From CAZHBD01 sp964530555 (GTDB lineage Bacteria > Patescibacteriota > Saccharimonadia > Saccharimonadales > AWTP1-31): 64,000 bases of DNA. The notes under the pieces are model-generated. The model was not told the origin of the DNA, ran no database searches, and was given only the letters and a program-made list of their open reading frames with translations. How positions within the stretch are numbered: the first letter of the stretch is position 1; each line of letters opens with the position of its first letter. This document shows positions 49,534-58,150 of this stretch, piece by piece. The translations under genes were made by a program, and so were the position numbers. The stretch lies in assembly GCA_964530555.1 (NCBI GenBank), contig CAZHBD010000001.1, positions 3,484-67,483 of the forward strand, written 5' to 3'.

Positions 49534-50844
49534 ATGAGAACATTAGCAAAAGACGTGGCCAAGCATATTGATAAAGAGGTCACGGTACAAGGGTGGTTAC
49601 ACAAAAAGCGCTTACTCGGTGGCCTTAACTTCATTAACATTCGTGACCGAAGTGGATTGGTACAAGTGTTGGTGGAGAAGGGCGAAGAAGTCGAGAAACT
49701 GCGCGGCATGCAGATTGGTACGGTCCTGGAAGTTACCGGCACTGGTTATAAAGATGAGCGAGCACCTGGGGGCGCTGAGATTCATGATCCAGAGCTTAAG
49801 ATTTTGGTTCCAGTAACCGATGAACCACCTATCGAAATCGACAAACCGTTGAGCCATAAAAGCGAGCATTTGGACACCCTACTAGATAACCGTGTCTTAG
49901 GCCTCAGGAACTTGCAAGAAAAAGCTGTTTTCGAAATTCAGGCTACAGTGTGCCGGGCGATTCGAGAATATTGTTACCAGCATGAATTTACTGAAATTCA
50001 CACCCCAAAGTTGCTGGCAGAGCCTACCGAAGGTGGCGCCGAAGTCTTCCAGATGGATTACTTTGGCAAAGTAGCTACCCTAGCGCAAAGCCCTCAGTTT
50101 TATAAGCAGATGATGGTTGGCGTGTTTGAGCGAGTGTTCGAGATCGCACCGGTATATCGTGCAGAGCCTAGTGCGACAACACGGCATATGACCGAATACA
50201 CATCGATCGACGGGGAAATGGGCTTCATAACACTGCAAGACCTTCAGGATTTTCTGTCAGGACTGCTCAACTTTGTAAGTGATGAAGTCTGGGCTAAGCA
50301 CGAGACGGAGTTGAAGCGATGGAACGCTACTAAACCAACATTGCCCAAAGAAATTCCGGTTATCAGCATGGCTGAAATTCACGAGAAATATAGCAAAGCT
50401 ACCGGCGAGAACTCCGTTGGCGAGAAAGATCTGCGCCCTGACGAAGAGCGTTGGATATGTGAATACGCCAAGAAGAATCTGGACTCGGAAGCGGTGTTCG
50501 TAAGTGAATGGCCAGCGAGCGAAATGAAGTTTTACCATAAGGCTAACCAACAAAATAGCGAGATTGCAGACCGGATTGATCTATTATTCCGTGGCGTAGA
50601 AATCACTACTGGCAGTATGCGCGAGAATGAGCATGAGGTAGTGGTGCGTCAGCTCAAAGAACTAGCCAAAGGTGACCCGGAAGACCCAGGCTTTGCACCG
50701 CTGCTGACTGCAATGAAATATGGTATGCCGCCACATGGTGGCTTTGGAATGGGTCTTGAGCGCGTTGTCCAGAAGCTGATTGGCTTCAACAACATTAAAG
50801 AGGCCACGCTGTTCCCACGCGATATTAACCGCCTCGCTCCCTAG
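49534..50844 (+). CDS. aspS: Aspartyl-tRNA synthetase, archaeal type (probably non-discriminating)
   Basis: Charges tRNA-Asp, and in the non-discriminating form also tRNA-Asn. The 436-residue protein has an N-terminal OB-fold (VTVQGWLHKKRLLGGLNFIN), motif 2 (YRAEPSATTRHMTEYTSIDG, about residues 208-227) and motif 3 (GGFGMGLERVVQKLIGF near 403). It lacks the bacterial GAD insertion, so it belongs to the archaeal/eukaryal AspRS branch. Non-discrimination is inferred from the archaeal type; no asnS or gat genes are in this window. AGGA lies 6 nt before the ATG. Confidence 0.95.
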   Translation: MRTLAKDVAKHIDKEVTVQGWLHKKRLLGGLNFINIRDRSGLVQVLVEKGEEVEKLRGMQIGTVLEVTGTGYKDERAPGGAEIHDPELKILVPVTDEPPIEIDKPLSHKSEHLDTLLDNRVLGLRNLQEKAVFEIQATVCRAIREYCYQHEFTEIHTPKLLAEPTEGGAEVFQMDYFGKVATLAQSPQFYKQMMVGVFERVFEIAPVYRAEPSATTRHMTEYTSIDGEMGFITLQDLQDFLSGLLNFVSDEVWAKHETELKRWNATKPTLPKEIPVISMAEIHEKYSKATGENSVGEKDLRPDEERWICEYAKKNLDSEAVFVSEWPASEMKFYHKANQQNSEIADRIDLLFRGVEITTGSMRENEHEVVVRQLKELAKGDPEDPGFAPLLTAMKYGMPPHGGFGMGLERVVQKLIGFNNIKEATLFPRDINRLAP

Positions 50845-50869
50845 CCCTTGTTTCTCTTAATGGTCGAGG

Positions 50870-51736
50870 CTAGTCTTGACCAGGTTGTGGCCCAGTATGG
50901 CGTACCATGCTGGCAACTTTACTCCCGAAAAACTTAAGATGCGGGTGTTGCTCATGAATTTGTTCACAGAATTTAACGATATCTTCCACACGACCAGGTT
51001 TTGCCGCTCGTGTTAGGCCTAGCGCGCCCAACTCTTCAATAAGCAGTGTGCTGACAGTAATATCTCCCTCACCGCGTACCATTTGGTCCAGCTGAAGTGC
51101 TTTTCGAACCGCTAGACCAAGAAAGAAGGTATGAGCATCTTCCGGACCTGCTGGACGTGGGTGATCGCCAAGTTCGGTGGTAAAGTCCACTCCATTGCTT
51201 CGAAATAGGGCGGTTAAATATGCAGCACGTGCCGGCAAGTTGGTTCGATTACGCAAATATTGTTTCTGAGCGGCTTCTTCGTCAGTGTTGCCGAGTGCAA
51301 TGGTTTGCTTGATGCGCGCTTCGGTTATTCGTACTATTCGTGATTTAGCGTCGGTTACGGCTGCATCGGTAACATGCAGAGGTAGGCGTCCGTCTAAGGG
51401 CATGACTGCTTCGCTGAGCGTGAAGTCAACACTAGCGAATACGTCCTCAATACTTGCATACCTGCGTGGTTGGTTATATTCAGCATCATCTGGTGATAGT
51501 TGCTGCGACAGTTGAGTCAAAAGCTCCTCAGGGGCAGAGCTACCATAAGCACAAATATCTATGTCGCGTACTGGCATCTGCAGCCCATGAGTTGCTTCTA
51601 AGAGTGCTGATCGTGCAGCTCCTCCATATATTACAATTCCGGGCTGCAGTGCGCCGACCAGTGCGACATCAAGTACAGCACTAACGCTGGCGGATGTTCG
51701 TGGGAATGTCTCAACAGTAAATTCTCTCAAAATCAT
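50870..51736 (-). CDS. Nucleotidyltransferase-like protein, unknown substrate
   Basis: A 288-residue protein. The N-terminus has VIYGGAARSALLEATHGL and VRDIDICAYG (about residues 58-60 DID), the GG...DxD arrangement of pol-beta-type nucleotidyltransferases. The rest is helical with RNRTNLPARAAYLTALFRS. Substrate unknown; tRNA, protein or antibiotic are possible. ATG 51736 is preferred because TATGGT (minus strand, 51743-51748) lies 6 nt upstream, giving a leaderless start; an ATG five codons earlier overlaps the -10 element itself. Confidence 0.68.
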   Translation of the reverse strand: MILREFTVETFPRTSASVSAVLDVALVGALQPGIVIYGGAARSALLEATHGLQMPVRDIDICAYGSSAPEELLTQLSQQLSPDDAEYNQPRRYASIEDVFASVDFTLSEAVMPLDGRLPLHVTDAAVTDAKSRIVRITEARIKQTIALGNTDEEAAQKQYLRNRTNLPARAAYLTALFRSNGVDFTTELGDHPRPAGPEDAHTFFLGLAVRKALQLDQMVRGEGDITVSTLLIEELGALGLTRAAKPGRVEDIVKFCEQIHEQHPHLKFFGSKVASMVRHTGPQPGQD

Positions 51737-51821
51737 TTTGCTACCATACACTGATTTTCAAATTGTTACAACTTAACGTACGTTACACAAGACTCGTTTT
51801 GCAGGAGTATGCTAGCTCCTG

Positions 51822-51827
51822 TACCAT
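51822..51827 (+). promoter_or_regulatory. -10 element of leaderless promoter for the APC permease
   Basis: TACCAT followed by 7 nt and ATG 51835. There is no ribosome site near the start. The divergent gene at 51736 has the same arrangement. Confidence 0.5.
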
Positions 51828-51834
51828 AAGAGCA

Positions 51835-53034
51835 ATGGGCAAAAAACTAAAACGCAGCTTGTCGCTCCCGGTTGTTGCCTTGTATGGGCTTGGTAATATT
51901 CTTGGCGCAGGGATTTATGTGCTTGTCGGCAAGGTGGCTGGGCAGGCAGGCTACGGCATAACTTTGTCGTTTTTGGTAGCGATGTTTGTAGCGGGATTGA
52001 CTGCTTTTTCGTACATGGAGCTGGCTGGTAGGTTTCCTGTCAGCGCGAGTGTTTCGGTATACCTGCACAAGGCATTCGGCAAGCGATGGCTCTCGGTACT
52101 GATTGGACTTGCTATGGTTGCCGGAGGTATTGCCTCAGCGGCTGCACTGGCACACGGTTTTGCAGGCTACTTAAATTCCTTTGTTACGGTACCGATTTGG
52201 GTAGCAAGCACCGGCTTGCTTGTGGCAATCGGGCTACTAGCGATTAAGGGGATAGGTGAGTCGGCCAAGGTTGCCGGGCTGTTCACGCTCTTAGAAGTTA
52301 CAGGGCTCCTGTTGATTATTATCGCTGGACGAAGTGAAGTGGCTAGCATAACGCTTGGCGATGTGATGAGGGTAGACCCAGTATTTGGGCTAGGCGGAGT
52401 CGTGGCTGGAGCTTTTCTGGCATTCTATGCGTTCATCGGGTTCGAAGACATGGTGAATGTTGCCGAGGAGGCAAAGAACCCACGTAAAACTATGCCGCTC
52501 GCAATCCTCTTCTCGTTAGTTGCCTCAACGATTCTTTACTTGTTGGTAGTCTTGGTGGCAATTAAGGTTGTGCCACCCAGCCAACTTGCCGAAAGCAATG
52601 CACCCCTCAGCTTAGTGTACGAACGAAGCGGCGCAAGTCATGCGACGCTTATGTCTATTATTGGGATGACTGCCGCAGTAAACGGTGTGGTCGTACAGGT
52701 GATAATGGGCTCTCGAATTTTATACGGTTTGGCCAAGCAAGGCTGGCTCAAGGCTGATCTCGCAGAAGTTAGCGGCAAGACAAAAACACCTATTACTGCC
52801 ACTGTGTTGGTGGTGGGTCTGATGATCGCTGCTACGATTGTCTTGCCTCTTGTTTCTCTAGCCAAAACAACGAGCCTGTTGATTCTCAGTATTTTTACTC
52901 TGGTTAATGCGGCTTTGTATAAGATTAAGCGACATCACAAAAAGCACGATGGCTACATTAGCGTACCGCTCGCAATACCGGCGCTAGGAGCAATTTCTTC
53001 GACTAGCCTCATCATCTACCAGATCGTACACTAA
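51835..53034 (+). CDS. Amino acid permease, APC family
   Basis: A 399-residue transporter with 11 or 12 TM segments. It has the APC signature in TM1 (ALYGLGNILGAGIYVLVGKV), AFSYMELAGRFPVSASVSVY in TM2-3, and FYAFIGFEDMVNVAEEAKNP in TM6, all typical of YhdG/CAT-like permeases. Import of amino acids would suit a host-dependent organism with few biosynthetic genes. ATG 51835 gives a normal N-terminus of about 8 residues before TM1. Confidence 0.92.
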   Translation: MGKKLKRSLSLPVVALYGLGNILGAGIYVLVGKVAGQAGYGITLSFLVAMFVAGLTAFSYMELAGRFPVSASVSVYLHKAFGKRWLSVLIGLAMVAGGIASAAALAHGFAGYLNSFVTVPIWVASTGLLVAIGLLAIKGIGESAKVAGLFTLLEVTGLLLIIIAGRSEVASITLGDVMRVDPVFGLGGVVAGAFLAFYAFIGFEDMVNVAEEAKNPRKTMPLAILFSLVASTILYLLVVLVAIKVVPPSQLAESNAPLSLVYERSGASHATLMSIIGMTAAVNGVVVQVIMGSRILYGLAKQGWLKADLAEVSGKTKTPITATVLVVGLMIAATIVLPLVSLAKTTSLLILSIFTLVNAALYKIKRHHKKHDGYISVPLAIPALGAISSTSLIIYQIVH

Positions 53035-53048
53035 CAGGGCTTATTCAT

Positions 53049-53471
53049 TTAGCGGAGGTGTCCGACAAAAACTTCTACAAAACCATACAGTTTTTTACCG
53101 AGGGTTTGCGACGAACAATCTACAGCTGGCCGCAGCTTGAAGACGTCACGGTCAAAGCAATCGATAAGACTCACGGTACCGATGGCATACTGCTCTTGAC
53201 GTTTCGACTGAGATGATCGCTCAAATTCAGCCCAATCTGGCACCGGCGGCATGTCAACAAGGACTCTAGGTACCACAACTAGTCCATGGTTTTCGTAGTC
53301 AACGTAGCGGTTATCGTGTGGGAAGACAGCATGAGCGGTCAGTCGAGAAAAGGCAGTCTGAGCGTGTCGTATGGTCTGCTGTGCGTGAAACTCGCCAAAT
53401 TCCATGAAATGTTCGCGACCGAGGTAGTCGGGTGGCAGGTCCCACGGCAAAGGTTTAAAGCCGCGTTTCAT
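53049..53471 (-). CDS. Hypothetical protein, 140 residues
   Basis: No recognised family. A cytoplasmic-looking protein with MKRGFKPLPWDLPPDYLG at the N-terminus, EFHAQQTIRHAQTAFSRL, and several Pro, Asp and Tyr residues. It overlaps the upstream gene (53468) by 4 nt, so it is translated with it. No TM or signal segments. Confidence 0.6.
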   Translation of the reverse strand: MKRGFKPLPWDLPPDYLGREHFMEFGEFHAQQTIRHAQTAFSRLTAHAVFPHDNRYVDYENHGLVVVPRVLVDMPPVPDWAEFERSSQSKRQEQYAIGTVSLIDCFDRDVFKLRPAVDCSSQTLGKKLYGFVEVFVGHLR

Positions 53472-54100
53472 TTGTACCAGGCCTCCGAAAATCGTGGCCC
53501 ATCCACTTCCCGGACGGCATGGGGATAGGCATGGATAAAAATCGCCAAGTCGCCTATACGCTCATAAGTCTTGAGGTGATGAATATTGGGGTCCTTTTCA
53601 GAATAGCCCCGCAGTTCAGTTGTAATAGCGAATGATGGCAGGCTAAAATCAAAGTCACGACGAAACTTTTCGTCTGTAGTCCATCCGACAGATGGTGCAT
53701 CTTTCGAGAGCTCATGTGAGCCTTGGTACTGAATCAGCTCAGCCTTGCCGTAAAAGGTGTGGTGGAGGGTAACTGGTGAATCGCCAGCGCGCACATTCGT
53801 GTAATCCCAGTGAACGGGTCTGTCGCTGACAAAGCTCTGGGGGATTACATGCTCTTCGCCCCATTGAGCCTCGACAACCCTGACAATTTCCTGAGCAGTG
53901 ATGTTTCTAACAACGTGTACGCCAAAGGGTTCGCCGGCGTGCAAAGCTCGGCTGGCTTCGATGATGCAATCGCTTATCTGATCACAGTCTATTTCGATGG
54001 CCGGCTGAGTTGGAATAACCACCTTGCCATCAATTAGGGCATCTGGAGATGCTAGTGTTTCGGGCATGCGGTAAGCGGGTAATGTTGAACGATTAGACAT
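53468..54100 (-). CDS. Hypothetical protein, 210 residues
   Basis: An unrecognised protein with His-, Trp- and Asp-containing segments (VHWDYTNVRAGDSPVTLHH, AIFIHAYPHAVREVDGP), which could bind metal, and no TM or signal. First of a two-gene unit with the 140-residue protein. The ATG is preceded by a very AT-rich stretch without a ribosome site. The spread of His and Asp loosely resembles double-stranded beta-helix oxygenases, but this is speculative. Confidence 0.6.
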   Translation of the reverse strand: MSNRSTLPAYRMPETLASPDALIDGKVVIPTQPAIEIDCDQISDCIIEASRALHAGEPFGVHVVRNITAQEIVRVVEAQWGEEHVIPQSFVSDRPVHWDYTNVRAGDSPVTLHHTFYGKAELIQYQGSHELSKDAPSVGWTTDEKFRRDFDFSLPSFAITTELRGYSEKDPNIHHLKTYERIGDLAIFIHAYPHAVREVDGPRFSEAWYK

Positions 54101-54159
54101 AAAGATTCAATATTTTACAATAAAAAATATAATAAGTAAATATAAGCGTTACAGTATGC

Positions 54160-55059
54160 TTACTGGTGAATTCGCTGCATATGTAGCCCCATGAGAATGG
54201 CTCGGGCTTCCACAAGATCGGGTTGAGCTTCTTCAAGTGCGGCGGCTACATTATCCGGATTATCAAAGCGGTTGCCATAGTAACCACGATGAGCAGTAAT
54301 TGCTTCGTAGATATCAGCTAGTGCCAACAGCGATGTCAATCGAGAAACAGTGTGGCTTAAACCGAGGGGGTGCGCTAACAGCCCCTCTTCAATCAACTTT
54401 TTCTGATCGGCTAAAGTTGGGTAAGTCCGCCCGGCATGATTAAAGCAGTGGTGCCCTAAAACAAGCTGTGGCATGGTTTGTGACAAGATACGATGTGGCT
54501 CATCGCGAAACAGATTCCGGATAATGCGGAAGCCAATTTCTGGGTGCAAGTCAGTGGCCACAAAACGCCGATCGTACATTGATTGATCGATCTCATTGCT
54601 CTCGGCATGTGGACCGTCGGTGGCTTGGATAATCGAGTGGTCGATTCCTACCTTGCCCAGGTCGTGCAGTAATCCGGCATAGGTCACAACGCGAGTTTCT
54701 AAAATGGTATGCCCCATGGTGTCCGCCAAAAAGGCGCCCACCACGCCAACTCGAGCCATATGGCAGAAGGTAGCAGGGTCAAAGGCCTGCACTTGCCGGG
54801 AGCCTTCGGCAATGCGCCAATCCAGAAATGCGCTGGCCACTAAACTTCGGGCTTCTTCGGTGCCTGGTAGGTCACCAGCCACGGCATCGATGGCGGCACG
54901 ATGTCCAGCAAGAGACCGTTGTGCGAGTAAGTCCGGAACTGGAGCAGGGGGTTGATCTAGAACTTCGAGGCGGTGGAGGGCACCTTCCAGGATGAGGTTG
55001 TGATTGTTTTCAAAATTATCCTCTCTTTGTGTTAGGCCTTGTGGAGCTGATTGTAACAT
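54160..55059 (-). CDS. HD-domain metal-dependent phosphohydrolase family protein
   Basis: A 299-residue protein with the HD motif in VVTYAGLLHDLGKVGIDHSI (His-Asp near residue 128) and later HHCFNHAGRTYP and SLLALADIYEAITAHRGY, the HD-GYP-like DxxDA-type region. Likely hydrolyses a phosphate ester such as a nucleotide or cyclic dinucleotide. The N-terminal 60 residues are predicted to be helical and disordered. Stands alone on this strand. Confidence 0.8.
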   Translation of the reverse strand: MLQSAPQGLTQREDNFENNHNLILEGALHRLEVLDQPPAPVPDLLAQRSLAGHRAAIDAVAGDLPGTEEARSLVASAFLDWRIAEGSRQVQAFDPATFCHMARVGVVGAFLADTMGHTILETRVVTYAGLLHDLGKVGIDHSIIQATDGPHAESNEIDQSMYDRRFVATDLHPEIGFRIIRNLFRDEPHRILSQTMPQLVLGHHCFNHAGRTYPTLADQKKLIEEGLLAHPLGLSHTVSRLTSLLALADIYEAITAHRGYYGNRFDNPDNVAAALEEAQPDLVEARAILMGLHMQRIHQ

Positions 55060-55210
55060 ATGTCAGAAAATGCGAGCAGTTCAGACGGACATTAAATAAT
55101 GAATGTATCATACCGAACGAAAATCTATAGGTAAAATGGTTACGCAACGAGTGGCATAGGATACAATGGTTAGGCAGTGTGTCTACTAGTTCAGGCCTGC
55201 ACACCAGACT

Positions 55211-55456
55211 ATGAAGCAATCCGTTCCTATAATAAGCATCATTCTCATCGTATTGGCAGCTTTGCTGCTGGCATGGCTAATTGTCTTTATGATTGCTGAC
55301 TATTTTCGTCACCGTGCCCCACTCAAGCAGGCCGACCCTGAGGTTCGGTATAGCTTCGGGCATCATCTAAAAGTTGTCACTATCCCGTTAATCAAATATC
55401 GTATTGGTTTCAAAATCGAGAAGGTGGTTGGCTCGGACAAAGTTCGACGTTTTTAG
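55211..55456 (+). CDS. Small single-span membrane protein, unknown
   Basis: An 81-residue protein with one hydrophobic helix (IISIILIVLAALLLAWLIVF) and a basic tail (RYSFGHHLKVVTIPLIKYRI). A TACAAT at 55162 implies a leader of about 40 nt before the ATG, with no ribosome site. GTGTG (55177-55181) can pair with CACAC (55200-55204) in that leader. Function unknown. Confidence 0.6.
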   Translation: MKQSVPIISIILIVLAALLLAWLIVFMIADYFRHRAPLKQADPEVRYSFGHHLKVVTIPLIKYRIGFKIEKVVGSDKVRRF

Positions 55457-55498
55457 ATAAGATAAGTTGAGTTCGGCACAAGGAGGTACAATAACAGT

Positions 55499-56116
55499 AT
55501 GAAGATAGCGATATTAGGTACAGGTGCGGTCGGTGTTACGCTAGCGAACGGCTTACAATCGCTAGGCGAAGAGGTGGTCATCGGCAGTCGTGAACCCAAA
55601 GAAATCGAAGGTTGGAACGGCCAAGTTGTTACTTTTCAGGAAGCGGCTGCGACTGGTGAACTGGTAATTTTGGCCGTCAAAGGTACAGCGGCTGAAGCGT
55701 TGGTTGAAAACATTAAGCAAGAACTGGCCGGCAAAGTGGTTATTGATACGACCAACCCGATTGCTGCTGAGCCCCCCAAAGATGGCGTGTTGCAGTTTTT
55801 TACCAGCATGAATACGTCCTTAATGGAGCTGCTGCAGGCCGCAGCTCCGGAGGCAAAGTTTGTCAAAGCCTTTAACAGTGTCGGCGCCGGTTTAATGGTT
55901 CAGCCAAAACTTCCTTCTATGCCAACCATGTTTATATGCGGTAATGACGAGGCTGCGAAGAAAACTACTCAGCAGTTGGCTGAAAAGCTCGGCTGGGAGG
56001 TAGAAGATATGGGTACTGTAACGGCTGCACGTGCACTCGAACCACTGTGCATGCTGTGGTGTATCCCCGGGATGCGCAGTAACGACTGGAGCCATGCATT
56101 TAAAATGCTCCGCTAA
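55499..56116 (+). CDS. NADPH-dependent F420-reductase-like oxidoreductase
   Basis: A 205-residue Rossmann protein with MKIAILGTGAVGVTLANGL, VVIGSREPKE as the NADP-phosphate site (SRxP), ELVILAVKGTAAEALVENI and VVIDTTNPI. It resembles FNO/NpdG and the N-terminal domain of pyrroline carboxylate reductase-like proteins. Bacteria of this group are not known to use F420, so the substrate is uncertain. AAGGAGG (55480-55486) is 12 nt upstream, and TACAAT (55487-55492) is 6 nt upstream. Confidence 0.82.
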   Translation: MKIAILGTGAVGVTLANGLQSLGEEVVIGSREPKEIEGWNGQVVTFQEAAATGELVILAVKGTAAEALVENIKQELAGKVVIDTTNPIAAEPPKDGVLQFFTSMNTSLMELLQAAAPEAKFVKAFNSVGAGLMVQPKLPSMPTMFICGNDEAAKKTTQQLAEKLGWEVEDMGTVTAARALEPLCMLWCIPGMRSNDWSHAFKMLR

Positions 56117-56135
56117 GCAGACGAAAGGCTTGAAG

Positions 56136-56810
56136 ATGGTTGGCCTAGTGATTGGTGGCATACTATTGCTAGAAATTATCGCGTTGTTGTGGCTGAAGCT
56201 GACGGTGACTACGTATCATAATTTTTGGGTAGAAAAGGCCAAACAGCCAGGCGAGTTTACCTATATTGCGCTGGGCGATTCGGCAGCGCAGGGCATTGGA
56301 GCAACAAGCCCGATGCGTGGCTATGTGGGGCTGATTACGAAACAGCTTGAAACCAAGACCGGCAAGAAAGTTAAGGTGATAAATTTGAGTGAAACCGGCG
56401 CGACAGTACAAGATTGTCTACGCAACCAAATACCGCTCATTAAAGGTGTGAAGGCGGATTTGGTAACCATAGAAATTGGTGCTAATGATGTCAAAGCCAA
56501 GGATCCAAAAGTCTTTGAGCGGGATATGCGACAACTGATGGCTCAACTACCGGCGGGTACTTTTATCAGCAACATGCCGTTGTTTAACAGCCGTCCTTCC
56601 AGCACAGCCCCGGCAAGAGAGTCCAGTCGTATTGTCGAACGATTGGTGCAGTTAGACGGTGGTCTGCACTTTGTTGATTTGCAAAAACAAACCACTAATC
56701 ATCAAAGCATTTTTGGTTTTGCGCCGGATCTGTTTCATCCCAACAACTCAAGCTACAAGAACTGGTATCAGGCATTCTGGAACGAAATCGAGCCCACTCT
56801 TAAGCACTAG
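56136..56810 (+). CDS. SGNH/GDSL hydrolase, membrane-anchored
   Basis: A 224-residue protein with an N-terminal TM anchor (VIGGILLLEIIALLWLKL) and a GDSL-like domain: YIALGDSAAQGIGA (nucleophile Ser about residue 49), a block II Gly in NLSETGATVQD, TIEIGANDV (block III), and PDLFHPN at the C-terminus giving the Asp-His pair. Likely an esterase acting on lipid, acetylated sugar or peptidoglycan outside the membrane. It starts 19 nt after the F420-like gene with AAAGG upstream and ends overlapping the convergent gene by 11 nt. Confidence 0.88.
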   Translation: MVGLVIGGILLLEIIALLWLKLTVTTYHNFWVEKAKQPGEFTYIALGDSAAQGIGATSPMRGYVGLITKQLETKTGKKVKVINLSETGATVQDCLRNQIPLIKGVKADLVTIEIGANDVKAKDPKVFERDMRQLMAQLPAGTFISNMPLFNSRPSSTAPARESSRIVERLVQLDGGLHFVDLQKQTTNHQSIFGFAPDLFHPNNSSYKNWYQAFWNEIEPTLKH

Positions 56811-57465
56811 GCTCGTGAAGGGCTAGCCTTTGCTCATATATGTGCTGTCGAACGTCAAAGGCGCTTACCCCCGATAGAACAGTGCTAGTTACCATCCCGC
56901 CCACCACAAGTGGTCGGACTAATTGAGACACACCAGGGTGCACTTCAGGACTAGCTAGCGGCGATACGGAAACTGTCTGGGTGATGCCCAGAATGAATTG
57001 TTTCCATTTGCCTAGGGAGCGTGATTTGGCTTCGAGACCATCCTGGCGTGCTGCTTCGCGAACACCTTCCAGGTATTGGTCGCGTTGTTCCATCAGGAAA
57101 TTGCAGGCCAGAAAGAACGACCCATATATAAAGTGACCATTGCCGATTTCGCGTTCGCCAACAGCAGTGTGTAGTTTGCGGTTCACCTCGTGGTCGGTTT
57201 CGTGATCTTTCTTGGCGCCTTCGGGGGTGGTCGGTTCTCCCAACAGCCGAGCTGCCGTCCGGGCCCACACACCATCCACCTTATCTAGCACATGAAATGT
57301 ACCTACAACATTAGCCAAACCCCATGAATGGTAGTTTGGAGTAGCGGTTATCTCACGGTGAATAAGCTCGACGCCATCCTTCCGTAGGTCGCAGGCAGCA
57401 TCGGCCCACCGCCGTAAACGAGCGGCTCTTTGGGCGGTTGACTCCTGAAGAGAACGGCGCAACAT
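56800..57465 (-). CDS. Probable CDP-alcohol phosphotransferase with altered motif spacing
   Basis: A 221-residue protein. It has TPNYHSWGLANVVGTFHVLD (like the TPNxxT..R start of the family) followed by the near-complete CDP-alcohol motif: Asp61-x2-Asp64-Gly65-x2-Ala68-Arg69, then 13 residues, then Gly83-x3-Asp87-x3-Asp91. The family normally has eight residues between Arg and Gly, so an insertion of five is present. Hydrophobic helices near 113-127 and 190-205 are short for a six-TM enzyme. If active it would make a phospholipid head group. Function is thus tentative. Confidence 0.6.
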   Translation of the reverse strand: MLRRSLQESTAQRAARLRRWADAACDLRKDGVELIHREITATPNYHSWGLANVVGTFHVLDKVDGVWARTAARLLGEPTTPEGAKKDHETDHEVNRKLHTAVGEREIGNGHFIYGSFFLACNFLMEQRDQYLEGVREAARQDGLEAKSRSLGKWKQFILGITQTVSVSPLASPEVHPGVSQLVRPLVVGGMVTSTVLSGVSAFDVRQHIYEQRLALHEPSA

Positions 57466-57578
57466 TTATGTATTTTTAACATAAAATCGAGAGTTATTCA
57501 ATATATACTCTAACGAATATTGGGGGCTACTTACCATTCTTGCAGCATACTTTTGTACCGAATCGGTTAGTTTCTCGC

Positions 57579-57584
57579 TATACT
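57579..57584 (+). promoter_or_regulatory. -10 element of leaderless promoter for the rhodanese gene
   Basis: TATACT is followed by 6 nt and the ATG at 57591, without a Shine-Dalgarno site. It supports the short start. Confidence 0.55.
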
Positions 57585-57590
57585 GGCACT

Positions 57591-57863
57591 ATGAAGCAGA
57601 TAATAATTGATGTTCGCGAACCAGAGGAATATGAAAGCGGTCATGTTGTCGGTGCACTCAATATAACCCCTGATCAGCTGATAGCTGGAGCAACCATGCT
57701 GAGCGGTTTTCCAAAAGACACCCCTTTGGTGATTTATTGTCGAACGGGGAGTCGTAGCAGCGTAGCGATGAATATACTGCAACAACTTGGCTATACTAAT
57801 CTGACCAATGGCATCAACCAGCAGCAGGTAGAAGCGCATCTAACAGACCGCAAAGACCAATAA
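57591..57863 (+). CDS. Rhodanese-like sulfurtransferase domain protein
   Basis: A 90-residue single-domain rhodanese: IIIDVREPEEYESGHVVGAL at the start, then TPLVIYCRTGSRSSVAMNIL with active Cys about residue 50 in the CRTGSRS loop. It is the PspE/GlpE-like size. Possible roles include sulfur transfer or cyanide/thiol detoxification. The next gene's GTG follows its TAA directly. Confidence 0.92.
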   Translation: MKQIIIDVREPEEYESGHVVGALNITPDQLIAGATMLSGFPKDTPLVIYCRTGSRSSVAMNILQQLGYTNLTNGINQQQVEAHLTDRKDQ

Positions 57864-58139
57864 GTGGCAACTCAATCATTCGTTGATAGAATCTGGAAAG
57901 ACAAAAACGGCAAGCCGGCCATCGTACAGTTTCCGAATGTGCCGCTGTGGGTATGGTTCGCTGCATCAGTTGTTCGAAGGCTGTTAGCCCAAGGTACAGG
58001 GCAAGATATGTTTGGTGCGCTAGCAACCGTTGCTCTGATCACTTGGGCGCTGCTCGAGTTGTTCAAGGGTGATAGCTATATCCGCCGCGTGCTGGGTGCA
58101 ATTGTTTTATCGGGGATTATTGTTAGCTATCTTAGGTAG
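57864..58139 (+). CDS. Small membrane protein, 91 residues, unknown
   Basis: It has an N-terminal soluble part (VDRIWKDKNGKPAIVQFPN) and three hydrophobic helices (LWVWFAASVVRRLLA, LATVALITWALLELF, VLGAIVLSGIIVSYL). GTG 57864 directly follows the rhodanese TAA, so it depends on that gene's translation. Function unknown. Confidence 0.68.
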   Translation: MATQSFVDRIWKDKNGKPAIVQFPNVPLWVWFAASVVRRLLAQGTGQDMFGALATVALITWALLELFKGDSYIRRVLGAIVLSGIIVSYLR

Positions 58140-58150
58140 GGTAAAGTAGG

